Positions 1 to 9,035 of a DNA stretch of 64,000 nt are shown in pieces (position 1 is the first letter of the stretch; each line of letters begins with the position of its first letter). The notes beneath the pieces are model-generated. The model did no database searches. It saw nothing but the letters and a program-made list of their open reading frames with translations, and was not told where the DNA came from. The stretch is taken from positions 103,558-167,557 of the forward strand of contig NZ_JAOANW010000013.1 of NCBI RefSeq assembly GCF_026162365.1. The letters are read 5' to 3'. Position numbers and translations under genes: made by a program. The DNA is from Nitratireductor luteus (GTDB lineage: Bacteria; Pseudomonadota; Alphaproteobacteria; Rhizobiales; Rhizobiaceae).

Positions 1-2
1 TG

Positions 3-128
3 CTGTTCGGCCAGTACATCCACATACCGTCCGTGATCGCGCTGGCGGTGACGGCGCTTATCATCGGCGGTTCCGTCGTGGCCTCGATGGTGCACAACAG
101 GCGGGACGCCTCCGAGACCGAGCGTTAG
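3..128 (+). CDS. C-terminal end of a membrane protein, possibly TerC family (partial)
   Basis: Only the last 41 codons lie in the window, in a frame ending at TAG 126-128. The residues include one hydrophobic helix (from about SVIALAV to SVVAS) followed by a short charged tail ending in ETER. The HIPS motif before the last helix and the basic tail resemble the end of TerC/Alx-type integral membrane proteins, but the fragment is too short to be sure. A strong terminator follows immediately, so this gene ends its transcription unit. The coding nature is supported by the open frame, the codon bias and the terminator position; the family is a guess. Confidence 0.45.
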   Translation: MFGQYIHIPSVIALAVTALIIGGSVVASMVHNRRDASETER

Positions 129-165
129 AACGCCGCGCGTCCTCTTGGTCGCGCGGCGTTTTAAT
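129..165 (+). terminator. Rho-independent terminator after the partial membrane-protein gene
   Basis: A ten-base-pair perfect stem (AACGCCGCGC at 129-138 with GCGCGGCGTT at 151-160) begins right after the stop codon. It is followed by a T-rich run (TTTTAATTCCTTG). Confidence 0.85.
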
Positions 166-167
166 TC

Positions 168-222
168 CTTGTTTTTCTGCATTTATGCGGATCTCGGGTA
201 ATTCCACCTGCCGCAAAATGCT
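168..222. repeat. Dispersed palindromic repeat, copy 1
   Basis: This 55-base element matches 58306-58361 over its whole length. The shared blocks are a CTTGTTTTT start, GCATTT, GTGATTCCACCTG (here GTAATTCCACCTG) and the end GCAAAATGCT. Both copies are intergenic. It resembles the short palindromic intergenic elements common in rhizobial chromosomes. Confidence 0.7.
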
Positions 223-489
223 GCAGCGCAGCCTTCCCACCCCACTTCCTCCCCAGAAAATGGGAGGGCTCTTCATCGCTGGACGCCGCCTCCTCGCCGC
301 TGGTGCGAGAGGATGGCTATCTGTGACCGATCCGCAACACTTTAATAAGATGCGTTGCGCTATGAAGGCATGGGGGCAATACGCCAATTTCCCGCCATAA
401 AACAGGCGCACCGAGATAGCTTCTCGGACGCACCGCCCAGAATACTGCGTGTCAGAGAGAGAAAGCCGCGTAAAGCGGTATAGGTGATC
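223..489. other. Non-coding region upstream of ilvD
   Basis: No convincing gene is seen between the repeat and ilvD. A short open frame here (185-400) overlaps the repeat, has no ribosome-binding site and codes for a low-quality protein, so I do not call it. One small hairpin (CCGAGA 411-416, TCTCGG 422-427) lies in the probable ilvD leader. I could not identify a known riboswitch or a leader peptide rich in branched-chain residues. Confidence 0.5.
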
Positions 490-2214
490 ATGGACGCTCG
501 AGCGATTTCGAAAGCAAAACTTCCCAGCCGCCACGTGACGGTCGGTCCGGCGCGCGCGCCGCACCGCTCCTATCTTTACGCCATGGGCCTGTCGCCGGCC
601 GAAATCGATCAGCCGCTCGTCGGCGTCGCCACCTGCTGGAACGAAGCCGCTCCCTGCAATATCTCGCTGATGCGCCAGGCGCAGGTGGTCAAGAAGGGCG
701 TGGCCGCGGCCCACGGCACGCCGCGCGAATTCACCACCATCACCGTTACCGACGGCATCGCCATGGGGCACCAGGGCATGAAGGCCTCGCTGGTTTCGCG
801 CGATGTCATCGCCGATTCGGTGGAATTGACCATGCGCGGCCATTGCTACGACGCGATCGTCGGCCTTGCCGGATGCGACAAGTCGCTGCCCGGCATGATG
901 ATGGCGATGGTCCGCCTCAACGTGCCTGCCGTCTTCATCTATGGCGGGTCCATCCTGCCCGGCGCCTATCGTGGCCGCCAGATCACTGTTCAGGACGTGT
1001 TCGAGGCTGTGGGCCAGCATTCGGTCGGCTCCATTTCCGATGATGACCTGATGGAAATCGAGCAGGCGGCATGTCCGTCAGCCGGTTCCTGCGGCGCGCA
1101 GTTCACCGCCAACACGATGGCGACTGTCGCCGAGGCGATCGGCCTGGCGCTGCCTTATTCCTGCGGCGCGCCGGCGCCTTATGAGATGCGCGACCGCTTC
1201 AACTATGCTTCCGGCGAGAAGGTGATGGAACTGATCGCCAAGCAGATCCGTCCGCGCGACATCGTTACGCTGAAGTCCCTGCAGAACGCGGCCGCCGTGG
1301 TCGCCGCTTCGGGCGGCTCGACAAACGGGGCGCTGCATCTGCCGGCCATCGCCCATGAGGCCGGCATCAAGTTCGATCTGTTCGACGTCGCCGAGATCTT
1401 CAAGAAGACGCCCTATATCGCCGACCTCAAGCCGGGCGGCAAATATGTCGCCAAGGACATGTTCGAGGCCGGCGGCATTCCGCTGCTCATGAAAACGCTT
1501 CTGGACCACGGCTTCCTGCATGGCGATTGCATGACGGTGACCGGCCGCACGCTTGCGGAAAACATGGAGCACGTTCCATGGAACGACCAGCAGGATGTCG
1601 TGCGCCCTGCCAACAACCCGATCACGAAGACCGGCGGCGTGGTTGGCCTGCGCGGCAACCTCGCGCCCGAAGGTGCCATCGTTAAGGTGGCGGGCATGAA
1701 AAATCTCACCTTCTCGGGTCCTGCGCGCTGTTTCGATTCGGAAGAAGAGTGCTTCGCCGCCGTAAACGAACGCAAATACGAGGAAGGCGAGGTTCTGGTC
1801 ATCCGCTATGAGGGCCCCAAAGGCGGACCCGGCATGCGCGAGATGCTGGCCACCACCGCTGCTCTGTATGGTCAGGGCATGGGCGACAAGGTCGCGCTCA
1901 TCACCGATGGGCGCTTTTCGGGCGCCACGCGCGGCTTCTGCATCGGCCATGTCGGGCCGGAGGCGGCTGTCGGCGGTCCCATCGGCCTTTTGAAGGATGG
2001 CGACGTCATCACCATCGACGCGGTGAAGGGAACCATCGACGTGGCCCTTAGCGAGGAAGAACTCGCAGAGCGCCTCAAGGACTGGGCACCGCGCGAGACC
2101 GATTATCAGTCGGGCGCGATCTGGAAATATGCGCAGACGGTGGGACCGGCGGTAAACGGCGCCGTGACACATCCGGGAGCCGAGAAAGAAACGCACTGCT
2201 ATGCGGACATCTAG
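490..2214 (+). CDS. ilvD: Dihydroxy-acid dehydratase
   Basis: This 574-residue protein is of the IlvD/Edd family and dehydrates 2,3-dihydroxy-isovalerate and 2,3-dihydroxy-3-methylvalerate to 2-keto acids in valine and isoleucine synthesis (cytosol). The three cysteines expected to hold the Fe-S cluster are visible: C56 in AAPCN, C129 in AGCDKSLPG and C201 in [13 protein letters not shown]. The C-terminal [10 protein letters not shown] motif is also intact. It is shorter than the roughly 610-residue enterobacterial type and matches the length of the [2Fe-2S] class. An in-frame GTG lies two codons upstream at 484; I prefer the ATG at 490, although neither has a strong ribosome site. It overlaps exoR by 14 bases. 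A sugar-acid dehydratase of the same family is the main alternative. Confidence 0.88.
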   Translation: MDARAISKAKLPSRHVTVGPARAPHRSYLYAMGLSPAEIDQPLVGVATCWNEAAPCNISLMRQAQVVKKGVAAAHGTPREFTTITVTDGIAMGHQGMKASLVSRDVIADSVELTMRGHCYDAIVGLAGCDKSLPGMMMAMVRLNVPAVFIYGGSILPGAYRGRQITVQDVFEAVGQHSVGSISDDDLMEIEQAACPSAGSCGAQFTANTMATVAEAIGLALPYSCGAPAPYEMRDRFNYASGEKVMELIAKQIRPRDIVTLKSLQNAAAVVAASGGSTNGALHLPAIAHEAGIKFDLFDVAEIFKKTPYIADLKPGGKYVAKDMFEAGGIPLLMKTLLDHGFLHGDCMTVTGRTLAENMEHVPWNDQQDVVRPANNPITKTGGVVGLRGNLAPEGAIVKVAGMKNLTFSGPARCFDSEEECFAAVNERKYEEGEVLVIRYEGPKGGPGMREMLATTAALYGQGMGDKVALITDGRFSGATRGFCIGHVGPEAAVGGPIGLLKDGDVITIDAVKGTIDVALSEEELAERLKDWAPRETDYQSGAIWKYAQTVGPAVNGAVTHPGAEKETHCYADI

Positions 2215-3001
2215 GTCCATACCGGTTCGGCTCGCCGCCGGCCTCATGCTTGTCATCGGGGGCTTCGGTTCTGCCGAAGCGCTCGATCAGGATACGGTCG
2301 TCAAGAAGCCCGAGAGTTCCAGCCCGTGGGCGATGTTCCGTTTCGGCTTCTCGGCCTATAAGCGCGGCCAGAAGCAGGAAGCGGTGGAAGCCTATCGCTA
2401 TGCCGCCGACAAGGGGCAGGTGGGTGCGAGCTGGAAACTTGCCCGCATGTATGCCGAAGGCGACGGGGTGCCACGCGACGATTACGAGGCGTTCAAGTTC
2501 TTCTCGGCGGTGGTCCAGCAGGAGATACGGCCGGGGAGCGGCGACGAAGCCTATGTTTCCGACGCTCTCGTTGCGGTCGGCAACTATTTGCGCACCGGTA
2601 TCCCGGGCTCGCCGGTGCAGGCCAATCCGGCCGCGGCCCATGACTATTTCCTGCGCGCGGCGGCGACTTACCGCAATGCCGACGCGCAATACGAGCTTGG
2701 CCGGATGTTCCTCACCGGGGAAGGCGGCACGCGAAGCATCCAGCAGGCGGCCCGCTGGCTCCAACTCGCCGCTGAAAAGCAACATGCCGCCGCGCAGGCG
2801 ACGCTGGGAAATCTGCTGTTCCAGAGCGGCAAGGTCGTGCGCGGGCTTGCTCTGATGACGACGGCGCTGGACCGCGCCAAACCATCGGACATCGGATGGA
2901 TACGTGACATGCACGAGCAGGCGTTCGCCCTGGCCGGCGAATCCGATCGCCGCACGGCCATCGCACTGGCTGAAGGTTATCTCGTCAACGGTCTGGAATA
3001 G
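2201..3001 (+). CDS. exoR: ExoR, periplasmic Sel1-repeat regulator of the ExoS/ChvI system
   Basis: The 266-residue protein has an N-terminal signal peptide (about residues 1-28, ending SAEA) and then Sel1-type repeats, with blocks such as [37 protein letters not shown] and [10 protein letters not shown]. Length and the order of these blocks match rhizobial ExoR closely, including the [20 protein letters not shown] start of the mature part. In Sinorhizobium, ExoR holds the sensor kinase ExoS inactive from the periplasm and so controls succinoglycan, flagella and host adaptation. The start ATG lies inside the end of ilvD (14-base overlap), so the two genes are probably translated from one message. 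It converges on a small exported-protein gene with one base between the stops. The kinase and ChvI are not in this window. Confidence 0.88.
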   Translation: MRTSRSIPVRLAAGLMLVIGGFGSAEALDQDTVVKKPESSSPWAMFRFGFSAYKRGQKQEAVEAYRYAADKGQVGASWKLARMYAEGDGVPRDDYEAFKFFSAVVQQEIRPGSGDEAYVSDALVAVGNYLRTGIPGSPVQANPAAAHDYFLRAAATYRNADAQYELGRMFLTGEGGTRSIQQAARWLQLAAEKQHAAAQATLGNLLFQSGKVVRGLALMTTALDRAKPSDIGWIRDMHEQAFALAGESDRRTAIALAEGYLVNGLE

Positions 3002-3002
3002 C

Positions 3003-3254
3003 TCATCGCGCCGCCAGCACTGGCAGCGACGTGTCGTCCTGCAGGGAAATCGCGCTGCAATCCTGATCGAGCAGTTTCCAGGAACTGTTGTTCAGCACCT
3101 TTTCACAGCGCGCGAGTTGCGGGCCGTCCGGCATTTTGAGACATGCCTGCTCGCCCTCAGCGTAGCGAGCCCCGTTCGCCACACATCGACACTCCGCTGT
3201 CGCTGGCTGCGCCAGGATCAGGCTGGACAAGAGCATCAACGCCAACTGCCTCAT
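3003..3254 (-). CDS. Small cysteine-containing exported protein, function unknown
   Basis: This 83-residue protein starts with a clear signal peptide (MRQLALMLLSSLILAQPATA) and a predicted cut before ECRCVANG. The mature part of about 63 residues has five cysteines, which suggests disulfide bonds in the periplasm. I do not recognise a named family. It is convergent with exoR, one base apart. The upstream gap to xthA holds an inverted repeat. Coding is supported by the signal peptide and by normal codon use. Confidence 0.65.
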   Translation of the reverse strand: MRQLALMLLSSLILAQPATAECRCVANGARYAEGEQACLKMPDGPQLARCEKVLNNSSWKLLDQDCSAISLQDDTSLPVLAAR

Positions 3255-3280
3255 AATGGGCCATCTTACCGCATTGGCCT

Positions 3281-3300
3281 GAAAATCGGAATCGATTTTC
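3281..3300. repeat. Short perfect inverted repeat
   Basis: GAAAATCG (3281-3288) and CGATTTTC (3293-3300) form an eight-base-pair stem with a four-base loop, between the small exported-protein gene and xthA. The motif resembles the core of a widespread rhizobial intergenic palindrome. It could also weakly terminate xthA transcription, but no T-run follows on the minus strand. Confidence 0.5.
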
Positions 3301-3336
3301 CAAAAGCCCGACGCATCGGTTCACGGTGGTTCGGCA

Positions 3337-4128
3337 TCAAGCCGCTCCAAGCGAAAGCTCGGCGATCACCGGTACGTGGTCGGAAGGTTTCTCCCAGGCG
3401 CGGGTATGCTTGGCCACGCTGGTCGCCGACAATCGGTCGGCCGCCTCGGGCGATAGCATCAAGTGGTCGATGCGGATGCCGTTGTTCTTCTGCCAGGCGC
3501 CTGCCTGGTAGTCCCAGAACGTGTATATGCCGTCCTCTTGCGTCGTGGCGCGCAGGGCATCGGTGAAGCCGAGATGGGAAAACTTGCGGAAGGCAGCGCG
3601 GCTTTCGGGCCGGAAGAGGGCATCGCCAACCCATGCCTCGGGGTTCTTGGCATCTTCCGGCTCGGGGATCACATTGTAGTCGCCGGCAAGCACCAGCGGT
3701 TCTTCCAGGGCGAGCCTGTCCTGCGCCCATCGCTCCAGCCGCTCCATCCAGGAAAGTTTGTAGGGAAACTTCTCCGTGTCGACCGGGTTGCCGTTGGGCA
3801 GATAGAGAGAAACCACGCGCAGCGCGCCCTTGTCGGTCGAAAAGACACCCTCGATGAAACGCGCCTGGGCATCCTCGTCATCGCCTGACAGCCCCCGGTT
3901 GACCTCGTCGAAGCGCAGCTTCGAAAGGATGGCGACGCCATTGAAGCCCTTCTGGCCATGGGTTTCGACGTAATAGCCGAGCGCTTCGATGGGACCGCGC
4001 GGGAAAAGGCCGTCGACCGACTTGATCTCCTGCAGGCAGGCGATATCGGGCTGCGCCTCTTCCAGCCAATGGAGGAGGTTGTCGATGCGCGCCTTGACGC
4101 CGTTGATGTTCCAGGTGGCGATTTTCAT
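3337..4128 (-). CDS. xthA: Exodeoxyribonuclease III
   Basis: The 263-residue protein belongs to the exonuclease III/AP endonuclease family, which cuts at abasic sites in base excision repair and degrades the 3' end of duplex DNA. Motifs seen are the start MKIATWNINGVKAR (metal-binding Asn), CLQEIK (metal-binding Glu), the LAGDYNVIP motif, and the C-terminal IRIDHLMLSP and KPSDHVPV blocks carrying the catalytic Asp-His. I chose the ATG at 4128 because the family begins MKIATWN. Another ATG lies two codons upstream (4134), and the frame stays open further up, but that extension is not family-like. Confidence 0.92.
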   Translation of the reverse strand: MKIATWNINGVKARIDNLLHWLEEAQPDIACLQEIKSVDGLFPRGPIEALGYYVETHGQKGFNGVAILSKLRFDEVNRGLSGDDEDAQARFIEGVFSTDKGALRVVSLYLPNGNPVDTEKFPYKLSWMERLERWAQDRLALEEPLVLAGDYNVIPEPEDAKNPEAWVGDALFRPESRAAFRKFSHLGFTDALRATTQEDGIYTFWDYQAGAWQKNNGIRIDHLMLSPEAADRLSATSVAKHTRAWEKPSDHVPVIAELSLGAA

Positions 4129-4259
4129 CGGCATGTATTTCTCAGTAGCGACTGTTGCGGTTGACCCAATGTGCCCTTGGCGCGCGCTGCCGTCCACCGG
4201 TCAGACAGGGTATCGGGAGCAGAATGCTGACATTGCACAGAAACCGAAGCCTGTCGGCA

Positions 4260-5321
4260 TCAGGCTTTTCGCGTGTCCGGCAGCTTGAACGGGACACCGG
4301 AGAGCAAAGCGCCCACGTAACGCCGCTTCTGGTAGTTTCCGTTGAGCGAAATGCGCCGGAAGGCGGTCGGGTCCTGGGTGCTTTCGGGGTACAGCACGCC
4401 CGGCAGATTGGTCACGGCGACCTTGAAGCCGGCTTGTCGGGCAGTCTGTATCTCCCTGGGGCCGACGGCGGAGGAATAGCCATAGGGGTAGGCAAAGGTC
4501 GCGGGACGATAGCCCGTATAGCGCTCCACCGTGTCGAGGGACCCGTGAACTTCGCGTTTCAACCGGTCTGCATCCACCCGCCGTAAGTTCACATGCGTGA
4601 GGGAATGCCCGCCAAACCGGCAAAGCGGGTCCTCGACAAGCCGGGCGATTTCGTCGCTACGCAGGATAAGCCGGTCGGTCAGTGCCAGCGGGTCGATGCC
4701 GACGCTGCGCGCAAGCCGGTCGATTGCATCGACCGCATCGTCCTCATCTATCGATATAAGATAATCCACGAACCTGTCGTAGACAAAGGTCTTTCGGATA
4801 TCCGAGCCGAGGGAAAGATGCTTGTCGCCAGTGCCGAAATCAAAGACGATTTCGGAATTTCCCGCCAGGATGGCCTCCAGGGTCTCCCACCAGATCGAAC
4901 GCGTCCGCTCCACGAAGCCGGAGGTCAGGAAAATGGTGTAGGGCACGTCGTACTTGCGGAAAACGGGGGTCGCGAACTGCGCGTTGTCGCGGTAGCCGTC
5001 ATCCAGCGTGAAGCAGAAATAGGCACGCTTGTCGCGTGAATCGGCGAGGCGCTCGGGCAGGTCTTCCAGCGGCAGTGGCGTCATGCCCCGCTCCAGGCAA
5101 GCCTGGATCGCCTCTTCCAGAAAGGTCGGAGTGATCGAAAGCAGCGCGTTCGGGCGAGTGAGAGTCGAAGTCGCCGGGCGCACGTGATGCAGCGTGAAGA
5201 TGACCCCGCGTCCCGCCGCGCCGCGCCACAGATGGCCGGCCCGCGTGAGCGAGATGCCCTCCAGCCCCGTGCGTATGAGCGCATGCCGCACGAAGCGCCT
5301 GACGGTCGTCCCTGTTATCAT
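4260..5321 (-). CDS. Polysaccharide deacetylase family protein (NodB-type)
   Basis: This 353-residue protein carries a NodB homology domain of carbohydrate esterase family 4, which removes acyl groups from sugars. The metal and catalytic motifs are present: FTLDDGYRDN (Asp pair), GGHSLTHVNL (HxxxH metal ligands) and FAYPYGYSS. About 55 residues precede the domain. A start at ATG 5321 is chosen; the open frame reaches 5390 with a less likely start. No signal peptide is evident, so cytosolic or membrane-face action is possible. The substrate cannot be read from the sequence; exopolysaccharide or a cell-wall glycan is plausible given exoR nearby, but that is inference. Confidence 0.8.
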   Translation of the reverse strand: MITGTTVRRFVRHALIRTGLEGISLTRAGHLWRGAAGRGVIFTLHHVRPATSTLTRPNALLSITPTFLEEAIQACLERGMTPLPLEDLPERLADSRDKRAYFCFTLDDGYRDNAQFATPVFRKYDVPYTIFLTSGFVERTRSIWWETLEAILAGNSEIVFDFGTGDKHLSLGSDIRKTFVYDRFVDYLISIDEDDAVDAIDRLARSVGIDPLALTDRLILRSDEIARLVEDPLCRFGGHSLTHVNLRRVDADRLKREVHGSLDTVERYTGYRPATFAYPYGYSSAVGPREIQTARQAGFKVAVTNLPGVLYPESTQDPTAFRRISLNGNYQKRRYVGALLSGVPFKLPDTRKA

Positions 5322-5455
5322 CGCACGCGAAGGCCATCCCGGTTGATTTGTCCCGTTCTTAACGGGCAGAGGTATACACGGCGTCAACAAGCGCGCGAGG
5401 ATGGACGATTATGCGGGATGCGGATTCGCCGTTCTTGCCGGCTTGCGGCGAACGC

Positions 5456-5806
5456 TCAGATGGAGAAACTGGTGCCGCAACCGCAGGAAGCTACGGCATT
5501 CGGGTTCCTGATCTGGAAGGACTGGCCGATCAGGTCGTCGACAAAATCGACCACCGAACCGCCCATATATACCAGCGAAAGATCGTCTATGAGGATGGTC
5601 GCGCCGTCCCGCTCGATGACGTGGTCGTCATCCTCGCGAGCATCGACCAGATCGAACTTGTAGGAAAAGCCGGAACAGCCGCCGCCTTCCACCGAGACGC
5701 GCAACGCAATCTTGCCCGGATCGTCGGCAAGGATCTTGGCGATGCGCTTTGCGGCGGCATCGGTCATGTCCACGCCCTTCATATCGGTCTTTGCGTCCAC
5801 GCCCAT
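5456..5806 (-). CDS. erpA: Iron-sulfur cluster insertion protein, HesB/IscA family (ErpA-like)
   Basis: The 116-residue protein is an A-type Fe-S carrier that passes clusters to target enzymes. The three conserved cysteines are present, one in GGGCSGFSY and two in the C-terminal SCGCGTSF. It lies alone, divergent from dgt, and is distinct from the SufA homologue at the end of the suf operon. The start at 5806 (MGVDAKT) is preferred over ATG 5836; a further ATG just before TDAAAKR is also possible. ErpA is the best guess by its solo position; IscA is the alternative. Confidence 0.8.
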   Translation of the reverse strand: MGVDAKTDMKGVDMTDAAAKRIAKILADDPGKIALRVSVEGGGCSGFSYKFDLVDAREDDDHVIERDGATILIDDLSLVYMGGSVVDFVDDLIGQSFQIRNPNAVASCGCGTSFSI

Positions 5807-5876
5807 GATCGTCACCTTGCTTTCGCTGATGCACAATAGGTATGAACGGGCGTGCGGCGAGTCAATAAGGGCGAAA

Positions 5877-7109
5877 ATGGCGGCCCCGACAGATCTTGAT
5901 GGTATCGGCTTCGGCTACAGGCCGCGCGCGGCTTATGCGTGCGACCCGGCGCAATCGCGCGGGCGCTATCATGATGAGCCCGAAAGCCCGACCCGGACAC
6001 CTTTTCAGCGCGATCGCGACCGCATCATCCACTCCACCGCCTTCCGCCGGCTGAAGCACAAGACGCAGGTTTTCATCGCTCATGAGGGCGACCACTATCG
6101 GACCCGGCTGACCCATTCCATCGAGGTTGCCCAGATCGCCCGCGCGCTTGCCCGCGCCCTGCGCGGCGACGAGGATCTGGCCGAGGCGGTGGCGCTGGTG
6201 CACGATTTCGGCCACACGCCCTTCGGCCACACGGGCGAAGAGGCGCTCGACGAGAAGATGGCGCCGTGGGGCGGCTTCGACCACAATGCCCAGTCGCTGC
6301 GCGTGGTCACGCTCATGGAGCGCCGCTACGCGGAGTTCGACGGGCTGAACCTTTCCTGGGAAACCCTCGAAGGGCTGGTCAAGCATAATGGCCCCCTGAC
6401 CGATGCGGCCGGCAAGGGTCTGTCGGGCCCGGTGCCGCGCCCGATTTCGGACTATTGCGCGCGCCATGATCTGGAGCTTCACCGCTATGCCGGTCTTGAG
6501 GCGCAATGCGCGGCCATTGCCGACGACATCGCCTATGACGCCCACGACCTGGACGACGGATTGCGGTCCGGCCTGCTGACACTGCCGATGCTCGCCGATG
6601 TCGGCCTGCCAGGCCGCATTCTGGACGCCGTCAACAAGCGGTATCCCGGCCTCGATCCCGTGCGGACCGGCCACGAGCTGATGCGCCGGCAGATCACCCT
6701 GATGGTCGAGGATGTGATCGTGACTTCCCGCGAAAGGCTGGATGCGCTCGCGCCCCGGTCGGTCGATGATATCCGTGATGCCGGACGCGCGGTGGTCGCG
6801 TTTTCGGACGATATGGCGGTGCAGGAGAAAGAGCTGAAGCGCTTTCTCTACGCCAATCTCTACCGCCATCCCGATGTGTTGGAGGCGCGAAAGGCGGCCG
6901 ACAGGACGGTGCGCGAACTGTTCGACGCCTATTTCGCCGATCCGCGCGAGATGCCCGAGGGGTGGGGCGAGGGGGCGGGCCGGACCGAAGACGTCAGGGC
7001 GCGCGACGTGGCCGACTTCCTGGCCGGCATGACCGACACCTATGCCATCAAGGAACACAGGCGCCTGTTCGGCTCCCGTCTGTTTGACCGTCTGCCCGAT
7101 ATGCGCTAG
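5877..7109 (+). CDS. dgt: Deoxyguanosinetriphosphate triphosphohydrolase-like protein
   Basis: This 410-residue HD-domain protein is of the dNTP triphosphohydrolase family, which splits dNTPs into nucleosides and triphosphate. HD metal ligands are visible in [10 protein letters not shown] and in [16 protein letters not shown]. The family N-terminus [27 protein letters not shown] is also present. It is the type without the long insert of E. coli Dgt. The ATG at 5877 is chosen because the region upstream overlaps the erpA 5' end and does not resemble the family. It is followed 70 bases later by argS in the same direction. Confidence 0.9.
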   Translation: MAAPTDLDGIGFGYRPRAAYACDPAQSRGRYHDEPESPTRTPFQRDRDRIIHSTAFRRLKHKTQVFIAHEGDHYRTRLTHSIEVAQIARALARALRGDEDLAEAVALVHDFGHTPFGHTGEEALDEKMAPWGGFDHNAQSLRVVTLMERRYAEFDGLNLSWETLEGLVKHNGPLTDAAGKGLSGPVPRPISDYCARHDLELHRYAGLEAQCAAIADDIAYDAHDLDDGLRSGLLTLPMLADVGLPGRILDAVNKRYPGLDPVRTGHELMRRQITLMVEDVIVTSRERLDALAPRSVDDIRDAGRAVVAFSDDMAVQEKELKRFLYANLYRHPDVLEARKAADRTVRELFDAYFADPREMPEGWGEGAGRTEDVRARDVADFLAGMTDTYAIKEHRRLFGSRLFDRLPDMR

Positions 7110-7179
7110 GGGCTCGCGGACCGCCGCACCGACCGCCGTGCGGCCCAATGCGCTGATTTCTCGGATCCGGATCACTCCT

Positions 7180-8937
7180 ATGAATATTTTCGCCGATTTC
7201 TCCAATCGGGTCGTCGAGGCCGTTGAAAGGCTGGGGCTCCAGACAAAGGATGGCGGTGCGCTCGACCTTGCGCGGGTGACGATGGAACCGCCGCGCGACC
7301 CGAGCCATGGCGACCTTGCGACCAATGCCGCGATGGTGCTCTCCAAGGCGGTCGGCGAGAACCCGCGCGCGCTTGGCGAAAGGCTGGCCGCAGCGATGGC
7401 CGAGGACGCGGACGTGGCCGAAGTGAGCGTTGCCGGGCCCGGCTTCGTCAATCTGCGGCTGAGCGACGGTTTTTGGCAGGCACGGCTCGCCGAGATGCTT
7501 GACCTGAGCGCCGACTACGGCCGCTCCGACACCGGCGCCGGCCGCAAGGTCAATGTCGAATATGTTTCGGCCAATCCCACCGGGCCGATGCATGTCGGCC
7601 ATTGCCGGGGTGCGGTGGTAGGCGATGCGCTTGCCAATATCCTCGCCTTCGCCGGATACGATGTCACCAAGGAATACTACATCAACGACGCCGGCGTGCA
7701 GATCGACGTTCTGGCCCGCTCGGTGATGTTGCGCTATCGCGAGGCACTCGGCGATGCGATCGGCGCCATCCCGGACGGTCTCTACCCCGGCGACTATCTT
7801 GTCCCGATGGGTAAGGGGCTGGCCGAGGAGTTCGGCACGAAGCTTCTGGAAATGCCAGAGCCTGATGCGCTCGACATCGTCAAGGACAGGGCCATCGACG
7901 CAATGATGGCGATGATCCGGGAGGATCTGGCCGCGCTCAATGTGCGCCATGACGTGTTCTTTTCCGAGCGCACGCTGCATGCCGGCAATGGCGGCGCCAT
8001 CCGTTCGGCGATCAACGACCTGACGCTCAAGGGCCACGTCTACAAGGGCAAGCTGCCGCCGCCCAAGGGCCAGTTGCCCGAGGATTGGGAGGACCGCGAG
8101 CAGACGCTCTTCCGCTCCACCGAGGTGGGCGACGACATCGACCGCCCGCTGATCAAGTCGGACGGGCAGTTTACCTATTTCGCTGCGGACGTGGCCTATA
8201 TGAAGGACAAATACGCACGCGGCTTCGAGCACCTGATCTACGTGCTGGGCGCCGACCATGGCGGCTATGTCAAGCGCCTGGAGGCGCTGGCGCGTGCCAT
8301 ATCCGACGGAAAGCTGGAACTGACGGCGCTGCTTTGCCAACTCGTGAAGCTCTACCGCAACGGCGAGCCTGTCCGCATGTCCAAAAGGTCGGGCGAGTTC
8401 GTCACCCTGCGCGAGGTCATCGACGAGGTAGGGCGCGATCCCGTCCGCTTCATGATGCTCTACCGCAAGAGCGATGCGCCGCTGGACTTCGATTTTGCCA
8501 AGGTGACCGAGCAGTCCAAGGACAATCCGGTTTTCTATGTGCAATACGCGTCTGCCCGCTGCCACTCGGTGTTCCGGCAGGCCCGCGAGCAATTGGGCGT
8601 GGAAAGCATCGACCGCGACACGCTGCGCCGTTCGCTGCATCTGTTGACCGACGAGGGGGAACTGGCGCTCATCCGCAAGCTGGCCGAGTATCCGCGCCTG
8701 ATCGAGAGCGCCGCCCAGTCTCTGGAGCCGCACCGGCTGGCTTTCTACCTCTACGACCTTGCCAGCCAGCTTCACGCGCAGTGGAATCGCGGCAGCGAGA
8801 CAGATAGCTTACGGTTTGTTAAGGTTAACGCGCCAGAGTTGACCTATGCCAGGCTGGGTCTGGTGCAGGCGGTACTGGATGTCGTGACGTCCGGAATGGC
8901 GCTGATCGGAGCGGAAGCACCGTCGGAAATGCGCTGA
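7180..8937 (+). CDS. argS: Arginyl-tRNA synthetase
   Basis: The 585-residue class I synthetase charges tRNA-Arg. It has the Arg-specific N-terminal domain (residues about 1-100), the HIGH-type signature in [15 protein letters not shown], the KMSKS-type signature [10 protein letters not shown], and a C-terminal DALR anticodon-binding domain ([14 protein letters not shown] onward). Length matches the family. The start ATG 7180 gives the usual MNIFADF beginning. It lies between dgt and a SPOR-domain gene, a conserved arrangement in rhizobia as far as I recall. Confidence 0.96.
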   Translation: MNIFADFSNRVVEAVERLGLQTKDGGALDLARVTMEPPRDPSHGDLATNAAMVLSKAVGENPRALGERLAAAMAEDADVAEVSVAGPGFVNLRLSDGFWQARLAEMLDLSADYGRSDTGAGRKVNVEYVSANPTGPMHVGHCRGAVVGDALANILAFAGYDVTKEYYINDAGVQIDVLARSVMLRYREALGDAIGAIPDGLYPGDYLVPMGKGLAEEFGTKLLEMPEPDALDIVKDRAIDAMMAMIREDLAALNVRHDVFFSERTLHAGNGGAIRSAINDLTLKGHVYKGKLPPPKGQLPEDWEDREQTLFRSTEVGDDIDRPLIKSDGQFTYFAADVAYMKDKYARGFEHLIYVLGADHGGYVKRLEALARAISDGKLELTALLCQLVKLYRNGEPVRMSKRSGEFVTLREVIDEVGRDPVRFMMLYRKSDAPLDFDFAKVTEQSKDNPVFYVQYASARCHSVFRQAREQLGVESIDRDTLRRSLHLLTDEGELALIRKLAEYPRLIESAAQSLEPHRLAFYLYDLASQLHAQWNRGSETDSLRFVKVNAPELTYARLGLVQAVLDVVTSGMALIGAEAPSEMR

Positions 8938-9035
8938 TTTCCCTGGGGAAACCTGTCACCTTTTGCCCACAATGCGCTGGTAGGGGCCAACATAAATGAG
9001 ACGTCGCCGGCGTCCGACCAAGTGTGGGAAAAGGC

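Noticed and set aside
185..400. Short open frame of 71 codons upstream of ilvD
   Set aside because: It starts inside the dispersed repeat, has no ribosome site and no sensible protein.
5862..7451. Open frame of 529 codons opposite dgt and the argS start
   Set aside because: Both plus-strand genes are secure; this frame spans two genes and their spacer.
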